5,804 nucleotides of DNA from Candidatus Rokuibacteriota bacterium (GTDB taxonomy: Bacteria; JAUVQV01). The translations under genes were made by a program, and so were the position numbers. Positions 1-5,804 of the stretch are shown piece by piece. The DNA is taken from contig JAUWCW010000139.1 of assembly GCA_030609125.1 (NCBI GenBank), positions 1-5,804 of the forward strand. The letters are read 5' to 3'. Positions within the stretch are counted from its first letter, which is position 1, and every line of letters starts with the position of its first letter. The notes beneath the pieces are model-generated. The model saw only the letters and a list, made by a program, of their open reading frames with translations, did not search any database and was not told where the DNA came from.

Positions 1-2
1 CC

Positions 3-791
3 AGCCCGAGCGGCTGCGTCTCTCACAACGAACTCTACGCGGCGACGACGCAGTGTTACGACCGGTCCTGCAAGGCCGTCCACTTCCCCATCTGGCTCGC
101 CACGGTGGGGGTGGCGGCGAAGCGCTTTCTGGGGCTTCTCATCGGCAAGCCCCCCTTCGAGCGCCCCTGGATGATGCGCTACATCGACAAGAGCATGCAG
201 ATCGACGCCTCCTTCACCCACAAGCTGCTGGGGTGGTCCCTGAAGCCGCGCTTTCACGTCATGCGGCGGCTTCTCTTTCTGGTGGAGAACATGAAGCGCG
301 ACCCCATGGCGTGGGAGAGCAAGAACCTGGCCATGACCAAGAGGACCCACGTGGAGCGGCCGGGCCTGAAGATCTACAGCGCCATGATGGAGGTCAGGGA
401 AGAGATCATCCGCGGCTACGTCGCCTACCTGACCGCCCCGGAAAACTGGAACCTCTTCCCCAGCTACCAGAGGCTCGAGCCGCACGAGTTGCAGATGCGG
501 GCGGAGTTTCTCTACCAGATGCTGGAGGCGTCCATCCGTCTCGGGGACCGCCAGTCCATCCTCAGCTACGCCAACTACCTGGCGCGGCAGCGTTTCATGG
601 AGGGCTTCAGCCAGGAGGAGGTTTTCGGCGCCCTGGAGTACGTCGCCCACGGCATAACGGACGCGCTGAAACATTACCCGGGGCTCGAGGACCTGCAGGA
701 CACGATATACAACGAGATCACCATCGCCCTGCAGCTGATTCAGGACGAGATAGAGGACACCTACGACATTCTGGCCGCCCGGGAAAGCTGA
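3..791 (+). CDS. NAD-dependent epimerase/dehydratase-like (SDR) protein with RsbRD-like C-terminal domain, 5' partial
   Basis: The frame is open from the first bases of the window, so the gene starts upstream; 262 residues are visible. The ATG at 105 is internal, because conserved-looking sequence (N-E-L-Y-A-A, then H-F-P-I-W) precedes it. Residues about 1-120 resemble the C-terminal substrate-side part of extended SDR epimerase/dehydratase proteins, with P-F-E-R-P-W-M, then I-D-A-S and the L-G-W motif near residue 79. The Rossmann fold and the Y-x-x-x-K catalytic motif would lie upstream, so cofactor and activity cannot be checked. Residues about 150-258 are mostly helical and contain Y-L-A-R-Q-R-F-M-E-G-F-S-Q-E-E, which resembles the RsbRD N-terminal domain of stressosome-type regulators. 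The predicted protein is a cytosolic oxidoreductase-like enzyme with a regulatory or docking tail; its substrate is unknown. It ends one base before the MTHFR-like gene and is probably co-transcribed with it. The family assignment is from memory of motifs, and the RsbRD part is the less certain one. Confidence 0.72.
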   Translation, partial: SPSGCVSHNELYAATTQCYDRSCKAVHFPIWLATVGVAAKRFLGLLIGKPPFERPWMMRYIDKSMQIDASFTHKLLGWSLKPRFHVMRRLLFLVENMKRDPMAWESKNLAMTKRTHVERPGLKIYSAMMEVREEIIRGYVAYLTAPENWNLFPSYQRLEPHELQMRAEFLYQMLEASIRLGDRQSILSYANYLARQRFMEGFSQEEVFGALEYVAHGITDALKHYPGLEDLQDTIYNEITIALQLIQDEIEDTYDILAARES

Positions 792-792
792 A

Positions 793-2259
793 ATGATCAG
801 CCGGGGAAACGCCTTCGCCGCACACCTGCGCGATCCGTCGTCATTCACCGTGGCCCTCTCTCTCACCTCCCACTTCGACACCGCGCCGGTTCACAACGCG
901 GGCCTCGCCGACGGGGTGCAGGCCTGGTTCATCTCCGGGAGCCGGACGGTGGAGGGCGGGCCGACGCCCCCGGAGCTCGCCGCCATGGTCCTCGACGGGG
1001 GAGGGGAGCCGGTGGTCACCGTCCCCCTGGCGGACCGGGACCGCGAGCGGGTCCTCTCGGACTTGCACGAATACCGCGGGATGGGCGTTCGGAACCTGCT
1101 CCTGGTGACCGGAGACTACCCGCGCGAGGAGGAAGAAGGGCGCACCCCCTTTTTCGACATCGACAGCGTTCAGCTTCTCATGCTCCTTCGGGAGGCCCAC
1201 GGCGCCGACATCGAGATCTTCCGCGATTTCTTCAAGGGCGTGGTGGTCTCACCCTTCAAGAAGCTGGAGGAGGAGCTCCTCTGGCAGTACGCGAAGCTGG
1301 AGAGGAAGGTCGAGGCCGGCGCCGACTTCATCGTCTCCCAGGCGGGCTTCGACGCCCGGGCCTGGGACGAGGTGGTGCGCTTCGTGAGAAACGCCGGTCT
1401 CCAGCGGCCGGTGATGGGAAACGTGTTCGTCCCTGACCTGGCGACGGCGCGCCGGATCGCCGACGGTCTCGTGCCGGGCCTTGCCGTGCCGCCGGCGCTT
1501 CTGGAGAAGATAGCCAGCGAGGAGCGAAGGGGGGCCGAGGGCCGCCGGGAGACGCTCCTTCGGGCGGCGAAGAGCATGGCTGTTCTGCGCGGCCTGGGGT
1601 ACGACGGGGCACTGCTCGGAGGCAGGCTCAGCGGCGGCGACGTCGGCTTCGTCCTGGAAGAGGCGGAGAGTTTCTCGTCCCGCTGGATGGAGTGCCTGGA
1701 GGAGACGACGTTTTCCGAAGAGCGCTTCACCTGCTTTCAGCCCGGCGCCGGGGGCTTGAACAGTGACGAGCTCCGGCCGGTGCCGCCGCAGAAGCGGCCC
1801 GGCGTGATGTACCTGTTCAGCCACTTTGTGGACTACGTCGCCTTCGGCTCGTGGAAGCCCTTTTTCCGCCTCCTGACCAGCATCAGCTTCTTCTGCGACC
1901 GGCGCCCCTTCTGGTACCGGGTCCTCTGGATCGTGGAGTACGTCTCCAAGCGCCCGCCTTACGGCTGCCGGATGTGCGGCGACTGCACCCTCTACGCCTG
2001 CGGCTTCCTGTGCTACGAGTCGTGGTGTCCCAAGCGGATGCTGAACGGCCCCTGCGGCGGGAGCGTGGACGGGTTCTGCGAGGTCCACCCGGGGAAGAAG
2101 AAGTGCTTCTGGGTGAGGGTCTACGAGGAGCTCAAGGGAACCGCCGAGCGGCCGGGCTTCGTCTCACCCCCCATCCCCCCCAGGAACAGGAGCCTCGACG
2201 GGACCTGCTCCTGGATAAACTTCTGCCTCCGCCGGGACCACCGCAAGTTCAGGCGGTGA
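793..2259 (+). CDS. Methylenetetrahydrofolate reductase-like protein, MetF barrel fused to MetV-type cysteine-rich domain
   Basis: This 488-residue protein joins two domains. Residues about 15-290 match the MTHFR (MetF) TIM barrel: R-D-R-E-R near 82-86, G-V-R-N-L-L-L-V-T-G-D at 98-108 (the Asp in the position of E. coli Asp120), K-x-E-A-G-A-D then S-Q-x-x-F-D at 182-187. MetF uses FAD to reduce methylene-THF to methyl-THF. Residues about 335-450 match the MTHFR C-terminal (MetV-like) domain, with cysteines at 392, 395, 398, 403, 407, 412, 421, 429 and 438 and the motif C-P-K-R-x-x-N-G-P-C-G-G. In acetogens MetV is an iron-sulphur partner of MetF, so an electron-input role is inferred. The usual N-terminal E-x-x-P-P signature is missing: residues 18-24 read F-T-V-A-L-S-L, so catalysis may differ. 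The ATG lies one base after the preceding stop, with a weak G-G-G-A-A-A-G upstream, suggesting translational coupling. The protein is probably cytosolic. It could have a specialised one-carbon role rather than being the housekeeping MetF. Confidence 0.82.
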   Translation: MISRGNAFAAHLRDPSSFTVALSLTSHFDTAPVHNAGLADGVQAWFISGSRTVEGGPTPPELAAMVLDGGGEPVVTVPLADRDRERVLSDLHEYRGMGVRNLLLVTGDYPREEEEGRTPFFDIDSVQLLMLLREAHGADIEIFRDFFKGVVVSPFKKLEEELLWQYAKLERKVEAGADFIVSQAGFDARAWDEVVRFVRNAGLQRPVMGNVFVPDLATARRIADGLVPGLAVPPALLEKIASEERRGAEGRRETLLRAAKSMAVLRGLGYDGALLGGRLSGGDVGFVLEEAESFSSRWMECLEETTFSEERFTCFQPGAGGLNSDELRPVPPQKRPGVMYLFSHFVDYVAFGSWKPFFRLLTSISFFCDRRPFWYRVLWIVEYVSKRPPYGCRMCGDCTLYACGFLCYESWCPKRMLNGPCGGSVDGFCEVHPGKKKCFWVRVYEELKGTAERPGFVSPPIPPRNRSLDGTCSWINFCLRRDHRKFRR

Positions 2260-2294
2260 GAAGCCCCTCCTGATCGGGCATCTGATTCTTCCGG

Positions 2295-2300
2295 TATAAT
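2295..2300 (+). promoter_or_regulatory. Possible -10 box, TATAAT
   Basis: A perfect consensus -10 hexamer ends seven bases before the GTG of the HD-domain gene. No good -35 hexamer is present at 16-18 bases spacing (the bases near 2272 read GATCGG), and there is no TGn extended -10. If it is used, transcription would start at or very near the GTG, giving an almost leaderless message. That would fit the missing Shine-Dalgarno. It could be chance, though TATAAT is rare in DNA this GC-rich. Confidence 0.4.
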
Positions 2301-2306
2301 CGGGCG

Positions 2307-2834
2307 GTGAGCCCTAAGACAGCCTTGACCCTCGACCAGATCTGGCAGCACGTCATCTCCCGCAGCCCGCGAAGCCGCTCCCCGATCCACGGCATCGGTC
2401 ACTGGGTCCGCGTCGAGCGCAACGGCCTCTACCTGGCGGAGAAGACCGGGGCGGACCCGACGGTGATCAGCCTCTTCGCCCTCCTTCACGACTGCCGGAG
2501 AGAGAACGACGGGTGGGACCCCGGCCACGGGCGCCGGGGGGCGGAGTATGCCGAATCCATCCGCGGCGAGCTCTCGATCCTCTCCGATGAAGACTTCGAG
2601 AGGCTACGTCATGCCTGCGCTCACCACACCGACCGCACCCACGATGACGACGTCACCATAGCGGTCTGCTGGGACGCGGACCGGCTGGAGCTGGGACGGG
2701 TGGGAATCGCGCCGAACGAGAAGTACTTCAACACCGCCCCGGCAAGAGAGATCGTCAGGGACGGAAGCTACCACCTGCTGGAAAAGACAGACCTCCGCGT
2801 CTTAAACCCCTCTCCCGCGAGGGATTTGACGTAA
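2307..2834 (+). CDS. HD-domain metal-dependent phosphohydrolase, uncharacterised
   Basis: A 175-residue protein with the HD-superfamily pattern: first histidine in G-I-G-H-W (H32), the H-D pair in L-L-H-D (H61-D62), further histidines at 74, 102, 106 and 107, and the closing aspartate in C-W-D-A-D-R-L (D123 or D125). These residues bind divalent metal in HD phosphohydrolases, which cleave nucleotides or other phosphoesters; the substrate here is unknown. There is no signal peptide or membrane segment, so it should be cytosolic. The GTG start at 2307 follows an in-frame TGA at 2283, so few longer starts are possible. No clear Shine-Dalgarno precedes it, and a TTG at 2325 just before L-D-Q-I-W is an alternative. 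It stands apart from its neighbours by 47 bases upstream and about 126 downstream, so it is probably its own transcription unit with no evident functional link to the MTHFR-like or DUF438 genes. Confidence 0.8.
   Translation: MSPKTALTLDQIWQHVISRSPRSRSPIHGIGHWVRVERNGLYLAEKTGADPTVISLFALLHDCRRENDGWDPGHGRRGAEYAESIRGELSILSDEDFERLRHACAHHTDRTHDDDVTIAVCWDADRLELGRVGIAPNEKYFNTAPAREIVRDGSYHLLEKTDLRVLNPSPARDLT
2808..2823 (+). terminator. Weak hairpin at the 3' end of the HD-domain gene
   Basis: CCCTC (2808-2812) and GAGGG (2819-2823) can pair around a six-base loop. The stem extends by AAA/TTT (2804-2806 with 2825-2827) across one mismatch. It lies inside the last codons of the HD gene and is followed by only three T residues, so it is a poor intrinsic terminator at best. 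Confidence 0.2.
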
Positions 2835-2948
2835 ACTGAGTCTCCAGACAGAACAGACCCTGCCGGGACGGATGTCCACCTCACGAAAAACCTTGAAAAC
2901 ATCCCTGTTTTCCCCGAAAGTACACCTGACCCCACAAAACCCGACAAT
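2835..2948 (+). promoter_or_regulatory. Intergenic region with inverted repeat, likely promoter/operator region of the DUF438-xseA pair
   Basis: This 114-base stretch has no credible gene. It is less GC-rich than the coding DNA around it, with A and T tracts at 2885-2911 and 2935-2939. It contains the perfect inverted repeat GAAAAC-ATCCCT-GTTTTC at 2895-2912. A TTGAAA at 2893-2898 resembles a -35 element, but no good -10 follows at the right spacing. A TTGACG at 2826-2831 likewise lacks a -10 partner. A promoter for the downstream pair is expected here from layout, but its exact elements cannot be fixed by eye. Confidence 0.35.
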
Positions 2949-2954
2949 GAGGTG
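2949..2954 (+). promoter_or_regulatory. Ribosome binding site GAGGTG fixing the DUF438 protein start
   Basis: GAGGTG lies six bases before the ATG at 2961, a good Shine-Dalgarno at standard spacing. The in-frame GTG at 2952 is part of this site, so the start at 2961 is preferred; it also begins directly on the DUF1858-like sequence M-K-L-H-A-G-V-N. Confidence 0.75.
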
Positions 2955-2960
2955 AAACCG

Positions 2961-4376
2961 ATGAAGCTGCATGCCGGCGTAAACATCCATGCCCTGCTGA
3001 AAGAGTATCCCTTCCTGAAGGATTTCCTCGTCGCCTACAATTCTCATTTCAGCGCCCTCAGCAACCCCGTCATGCGCCGCACCCTCGGCAGGATCGCCAC
3101 CATCTCCAAGGCGGCGGCCATCAGCGGGGCGGACGTGACGGATCTTCTGCAGGCCCTCGCCGGGGAGATCGAGAAGCAAACCGGCAAGATGCCGGAGCTC
3201 GAGCTGCCCAGCGCATCCTCCGAAGCGGACCGCATCGAGGAGCTGAAGAAGATCATCCGGGAGCTGCACGACGGCGCCGACCCGAAGGCGCTCAAGGCCC
3301 GCTTTCACGACCTGATCAAGGACGTCGCCCCCTGGGAGATCGGCAAGATGGAGCAGAGCCTCATGGACGAGGGGATGCCCGAGAGCGAGGTGAAGGCCCT
3401 CTGCGGGATCCACGTTGAGGTCTTCAAGGAGTCGCTGGAGAAGAAGGTGGTCCCCGGGCTTCCCGCGGGCCATCCCGTGCACACCCTGATGCGGGAGAAC
3501 CGCGAGGCGGAGAGGATCGTGGCCGGGATCGAGGAGGCGGCCCGGGAAGAGGGCGGCGGGGAGAAGATCGCGGAGCTTCTCGATGAGCTCGGGCGGATCG
3601 ACGTGCACTATCTCAAGAAGGAGAACCAGCTCTTCCCGCTCCTCGAGACGAAGGGGATCGAGGGGCCCACGAAGGTTATGTGGGCCCTCGACGACGACAT
3701 CCGCACCATGATCAAGGACGCGGCGGGCAAGGCCGCGGAAGGCGAGGTCCCGCCCGCGGAGATTGACGCCCTCGTCAAGGAAGTGCGGGACATGGTCTAC
3801 AAGGAGGAGCACATCCTCTTTCCCATGGCCCTGGAGGCCCTCTCCGAGGAGGAGTGGGGCAAAGTCTCATCCGGCGAAGAGGAGCTCGGCTACGCCTGGA
3901 TCGAGCCGGAGCAGAAGTGGCAGCCCGCGGCCGCCGGCGTGGGGGCGCAGTTTCTGGCCGAGAAGGTGGGGAGCCTCAATCTCGACACCGGCCAGCTCAG
4001 CCCGGAGCAGGTGAACCTCCTGCTCACCCACCTGCCGGTGGACATCTCCTTCGTCGACGAGAAGGACGAGGTGGCCTACTACTCCCAGACCCCGGAGCGC
4101 ATCTTCCCCCGAAGCCCCGGGATCATCGGCCGCCGGGTGCAGAACTGCCACCCCCCGAAGAGCGTGGACGCCGTGGTGCGGATCCTCGCCGAGTTCAAGG
4201 CCGGCAACCGCGACGAGGCGGAGTTCTGGATCCAGATGCGCGGGCGCTTTCTGCACATCCGCTACTTCGCCATGCGGGACGGGGAGGGGCAGTACCGCGG
4301 CTGCCTGGAGGTGAGCCAGGACGTGACGGACATCAGGGCCCTCGACGGCGAGAGGCGCCTCCTCGACTGGAATTAG
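2961..4376 (+). CDS. DUF1858-DUF438-hemerythrin-PAS protein, probable redox/gas sensor
   Basis: A 471-residue protein with four segments. Residues 1-70 are DUF1858-like. Residues about 93-160 are DUF438-like (E-E-L-K-K-I-I-R-E-L-H). Residues about 168-295 are a hemerythrin HHE-type helical bundle with candidate metal ligands H171/H174, H216, E221 and H284 (E-E-H-I-L-F-P). Residues about 345-465 are a PAS-like domain with N-C-H-P-P-K at 395-400 and ending in V-S-Q-D-V-T-D-I. This order matches the known DUF438 domain-containing protein family of anaerobic bacteria and archaea. Hemerythrin domains hold a di-iron site that binds O2 or NO, and PAS domains often hold a cofactor, so sensing of oxygen, NO or redox state is inferred; the true role is unproven. 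Position 244 in M-W-A-L-D-D-D is Asp where classic hemerythrins have a ligand His. There is no output domain, membrane segment or signal peptide, so it is likely cytosolic. The stop is three bases before xseA, implying co-transcription. Confidence 0.88.
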   Translation: MKLHAGVNIHALLKEYPFLKDFLVAYNSHFSALSNPVMRRTLGRIATISKAAAISGADVTDLLQALAGEIEKQTGKMPELELPSASSEADRIEELKKIIRELHDGADPKALKARFHDLIKDVAPWEIGKMEQSLMDEGMPESEVKALCGIHVEVFKESLEKKVVPGLPAGHPVHTLMRENREAERIVAGIEEAAREEGGGEKIAELLDELGRIDVHYLKKENQLFPLLETKGIEGPTKVMWALDDDIRTMIKDAAGKAAEGEVPPAEIDALVKEVRDMVYKEEHILFPMALEALSEEEWGKVSSGEEELGYAWIEPEQKWQPAAAGVGAQFLAEKVGSLNLDTGQLSPEQVNLLLTHLPVDISFVDEKDEVAYYSQTPERIFPRSPGIIGRRVQNCHPPKSVDAVVRILAEFKAGNRDEAEFWIQMRGRFLHIRYFAMRDGEGQYRGCLEVSQDVTDIRALDGERRLLDWN

Positions 4377-4379
4377 CCG

Positions 4380-5798
4380 GTGAAGTTCTTCTCCCTCGCG
4401 GAGGTCACCGCCAGGATCGAGGCGATCCTCCAGCCCCATATCGGCAGGCTCTTCTGGGTGAAGGCGGAAGTCTCCTCCGGCAGGGAGCGGGGAGGCTCCT
4501 TCTACTGCGACCTGGTGGAGCTTGACGCGGCGGGCAGGATCGTCGCCAGGATGTCCTGCACCATCTGGCGGCGGGACCTTGCGGCCGTCAAAGAGAAGTT
4601 CCAGGAGGCCGGCCTCGACTTCAAGCTCGAGAACGGCACCCAGGTGGGTCTGCAGTGCGCCGTCCAGTTCAGTCCCCGGTACGGCCTCTCCCTCAAGGTC
4701 ACCGACGCCGACCCGGCCTTCGCCCTGGGGGAGCTGGAGCTCAAGCGCCGCGAGATTCTCCTGCGCCTCGAGAAAGAGGGCCTCTTCGAGCCGAACAAAC
4801 AGCTGGAGGCGCCGCTCCTCCCCCAGCGGATCGGCCTGGTTACCAGCCGCGGCAGCGCCGCTTACAACGACTTCGTCCAGACGCTGACGAGATCGCCCTA
4901 CGGCTTCACACTGCTCGTGGCGGACGCCACCATGCAGGGGGCGCAGACCGAGGGAAGTGTTCTGGCGGCCCTGGACGCGCTGGAGAGGCTCAATCCGGAC
5001 CTCGTCGTCATCGCCCGGGGCGGCGGGAGCAAGACGGACCTTTCCTTCCTCGACAACGAGGCGATCGGGAGAAGGGTGGCGGCCTGCCCGTTTCCCGTCT
5101 GGACCGGGATAGGCCACGAGATCGACAAGAGCGTCCTCGATTTCGTCTCCAACCGGCACTTCAAGACCCCCACGGCGGTGGCGGAGGAAATCGTCGCGCG
5201 CTACGTCGAGATGGACCGGCACCTGGAGGAGGCGCAAAACCGCTTCCGGTCATCCTGGGCGTACCGCCTCGAGCAGGAAAAGCAGAGAATGGAAAAGGAC
5301 CGGGTGGGGATCCGGCAGGGGACGAGAAAGCTCTGCGAGGTCACCCGGGCGGAACTTCTGGAGAGAAAGAACACCTTCGGCACGGAGGTGAAGGAGCGGC
5401 TCGCGGCGGAGCGGATCAAGATCAGCGTCTCGAGAGAGCAGGTCGCTGCCGGCTCGCGGACATTCCTGCGTGCCGCCGCCCAGGGCCTGCAGGCGTACAG
5501 GGGGGACTTTTCCGCGGGAACAGAGCGGTACCTCTCTGCTTCCTGGAACACCCTTCAGGGCTTCCGCGGTAGGTTCAGGAGGGACAGGTTCCTTGTCGCT
5601 GTCGCCCGGGAGAGGAGGCACATCAAGGCCAAGGGGAGTGTCCTGAGGGCCGCTGACCCCCGGAACAGCCTCGAGCGCGGCTTCTCCCTCGTCTACGGCA
5701 GGGGAGGGCGGCTGGTGAAGTCAGTGAAGGACGTGAAAAAGGGAGAAACGATCCGGACCCGGGTGAGGGACGGAGATTTCAAGAGCAGGGTTGAATAG
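4380..5798 (+). CDS. xseA: Exodeoxyribonuclease VII large subunit
   Basis: XseA is the catalytic subunit of exonuclease VII, which with several XseB chains degrades single-stranded DNA from either end into oligonucleotides and acts in mismatch repair and DNA damage tolerance in the cytosol. The 472 residues are close to the family's usual length. Residues about 1-110 form the OB-fold DNA-binding domain. The catalytic core has V-T-S-R-G-S-A-A-Y-N-D at 154-164, I-A-R-G-G-G-S at 211-217, L-D-N-E at 224-227 and G-I-G-H-E-I-D at 243-249. D164, R213, H246 and D249 appear to correspond to the residues shown to matter in the E. coli enzyme. Residues about 270-400 are charged helices that form the long coiled coil binding XseB. 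The C-terminus has the expected L-E-R-G-F-S-L-V and a final short domain. The GTG start at 4380 lies three bases after the DUF438 stop and has no strong Shine-Dalgarno, so coupled translation is likely. No key residue is missing. Confidence 0.95.
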   Translation: MKFFSLAEVTARIEAILQPHIGRLFWVKAEVSSGRERGGSFYCDLVELDAAGRIVARMSCTIWRRDLAAVKEKFQEAGLDFKLENGTQVGLQCAVQFSPRYGLSLKVTDADPAFALGELELKRREILLRLEKEGLFEPNKQLEAPLLPQRIGLVTSRGSAAYNDFVQTLTRSPYGFTLLVADATMQGAQTEGSVLAALDALERLNPDLVVIARGGGSKTDLSFLDNEAIGRRVAACPFPVWTGIGHEIDKSVLDFVSNRHFKTPTAVAEEIVARYVEMDRHLEEAQNRFRSSWAYRLEQEKQRMEKDRVGIRQGTRKLCEVTRAELLERKNTFGTEVKERLAAERIKISVSREQVAAGSRTFLRAAAQGLQAYRGDFSAGTERYLSASWNTLQGFRGRFRRDRFLVAVARERRHIKAKGSVLRAADPRNSLERGFSLVYGRGGRLVKSVKDVKKGETIRTRVRDGDFKSRVE

Positions 5799-5804
5799 GG
5801 GGGG
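5797..5804 (+). promoter_or_regulatory. G-rich run after xseA, possible ribosome binding site of the next gene
   Basis: An A followed by seven G overlaps the xseA stop codon and runs to the window edge. It resembles a Shine-Dalgarno sequence, so another gene may begin a few bases beyond. xseB, the small subunit of exonuclease VII, often follows xseA and is the natural guess, but nothing of it is visible. Confidence 0.35.

Noticed and set aside
53-796. 247-codon frame overlapping the SDR-RsbRD gene
   Set aside because: Its product is rich in G, R, H and P without any motif, while the other frame shows recognisable SDR and RsbRD-like sequence.
1249-2088. 279-codon minus-strand frame opposite the MTHFR-like gene
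   Set aside because: It is an antisense shadow of a gene with clear MetF and MetV motifs.
2261-2277. GCCC...GGGC pairing after the MTHFR-like gene as a terminator
   Set aside because: The stem is only four pairs with a nine-base loop and no T tract follows.
2826-2854. TTGACG as the -35 of a promoter for the DUF438-xseA pair
   Set aside because: The bases 17 positions downstream (CAGAAC) do not resemble a -10 element.
2802-3812. 336-codon open frame on the minus strand over the intergenic gap and the DUF438 gene
   Set aside because: Its composition is rich in L, D, H and V in a pattern mirroring the sense gene. It has no domain, and it overlaps a clearly conserved protein.
3867-5237. 456-codon open frame on the minus strand across the DUF438 protein and xseA
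   Set aside because: It lies opposite two well-supported genes, shows low-complexity L/P/G/E/H-rich composition typical of antisense frames in GC-rich DNA, and has no recognisable domain.
1-5804. CRISPR array, tRNA, rRNA, insertion sequence or prophage features
   Set aside because: No repeated spacer pattern, tRNA-like cloverleaf, transposase or phage protein, or flanking inverted repeat was found by reading.

Overview
This 5.8 kb window is dense, GC-rich bacterial DNA with five protein genes, all on the + strand. The gene types fit a deep-branching anaerobe or facultative anaerobe, most likely Desulfobacterota (former Deltaproteobacteria). The clues are a DUF1858/DUF438/hemerythrin/PAS protein, a methylenetetrahydrofolate reductase fused to a MetV-type cysteine-rich domain, and a sugar-epimerase-like dehydrogenase carrying an RsbRD-like tail. 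This placement is inferred from gene families, not from a marker gene.

Region 1 (1-2259) is a tightly packed gene pair. The first gene is cut by the window edge. It is the C-terminal part of an NAD-dependent epimerase/dehydratase-like (SDR) protein ending in an alpha-helical segment that resembles the RsbRD N-terminal regulatory domain. One base later a 488-residue MTHFR-like protein begins. It joins a divergent MetF barrel to a MetV-like domain with nine clustered cysteines. The barrel seems to lack the N-terminal E-x-x-P-P-type catalytic glutamate signature. The pair probably forms one transcription unit of unknown physiological role.

Region 2 (2260-2834) holds a small HD-domain metal-dependent phosphohydrolase. 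It has a GTG start, no convincing Shine-Dalgarno sequence, and a perfect TATAAT hexamer seven bases upstream of the start. The 116-base gap after it (2835-2950) is the only real intergenic space and contains a perfect inverted repeat.

Region 3 (2961-5798) is a second tight pair. The first gene encodes a DUF1858-DUF438-hemerythrin-PAS protein, a likely redox or gas sensor. Three bases after its stop lies the large subunit of exonuclease VII (xseA), with all its signature motifs intact. The window ends just past the xseA stop in a G-rich run that could be the ribosome binding site of the next gene, possibly xseB.

No RNA genes, CRISPR arrays, insertion sequences or prophage genes were seen. No complete new system is evident. 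The most unusual items are the SDR-RsbRD/MTHFR pair, the altered MTHFR active site, and the coupling of a sensor-like DUF438 protein to xseA.
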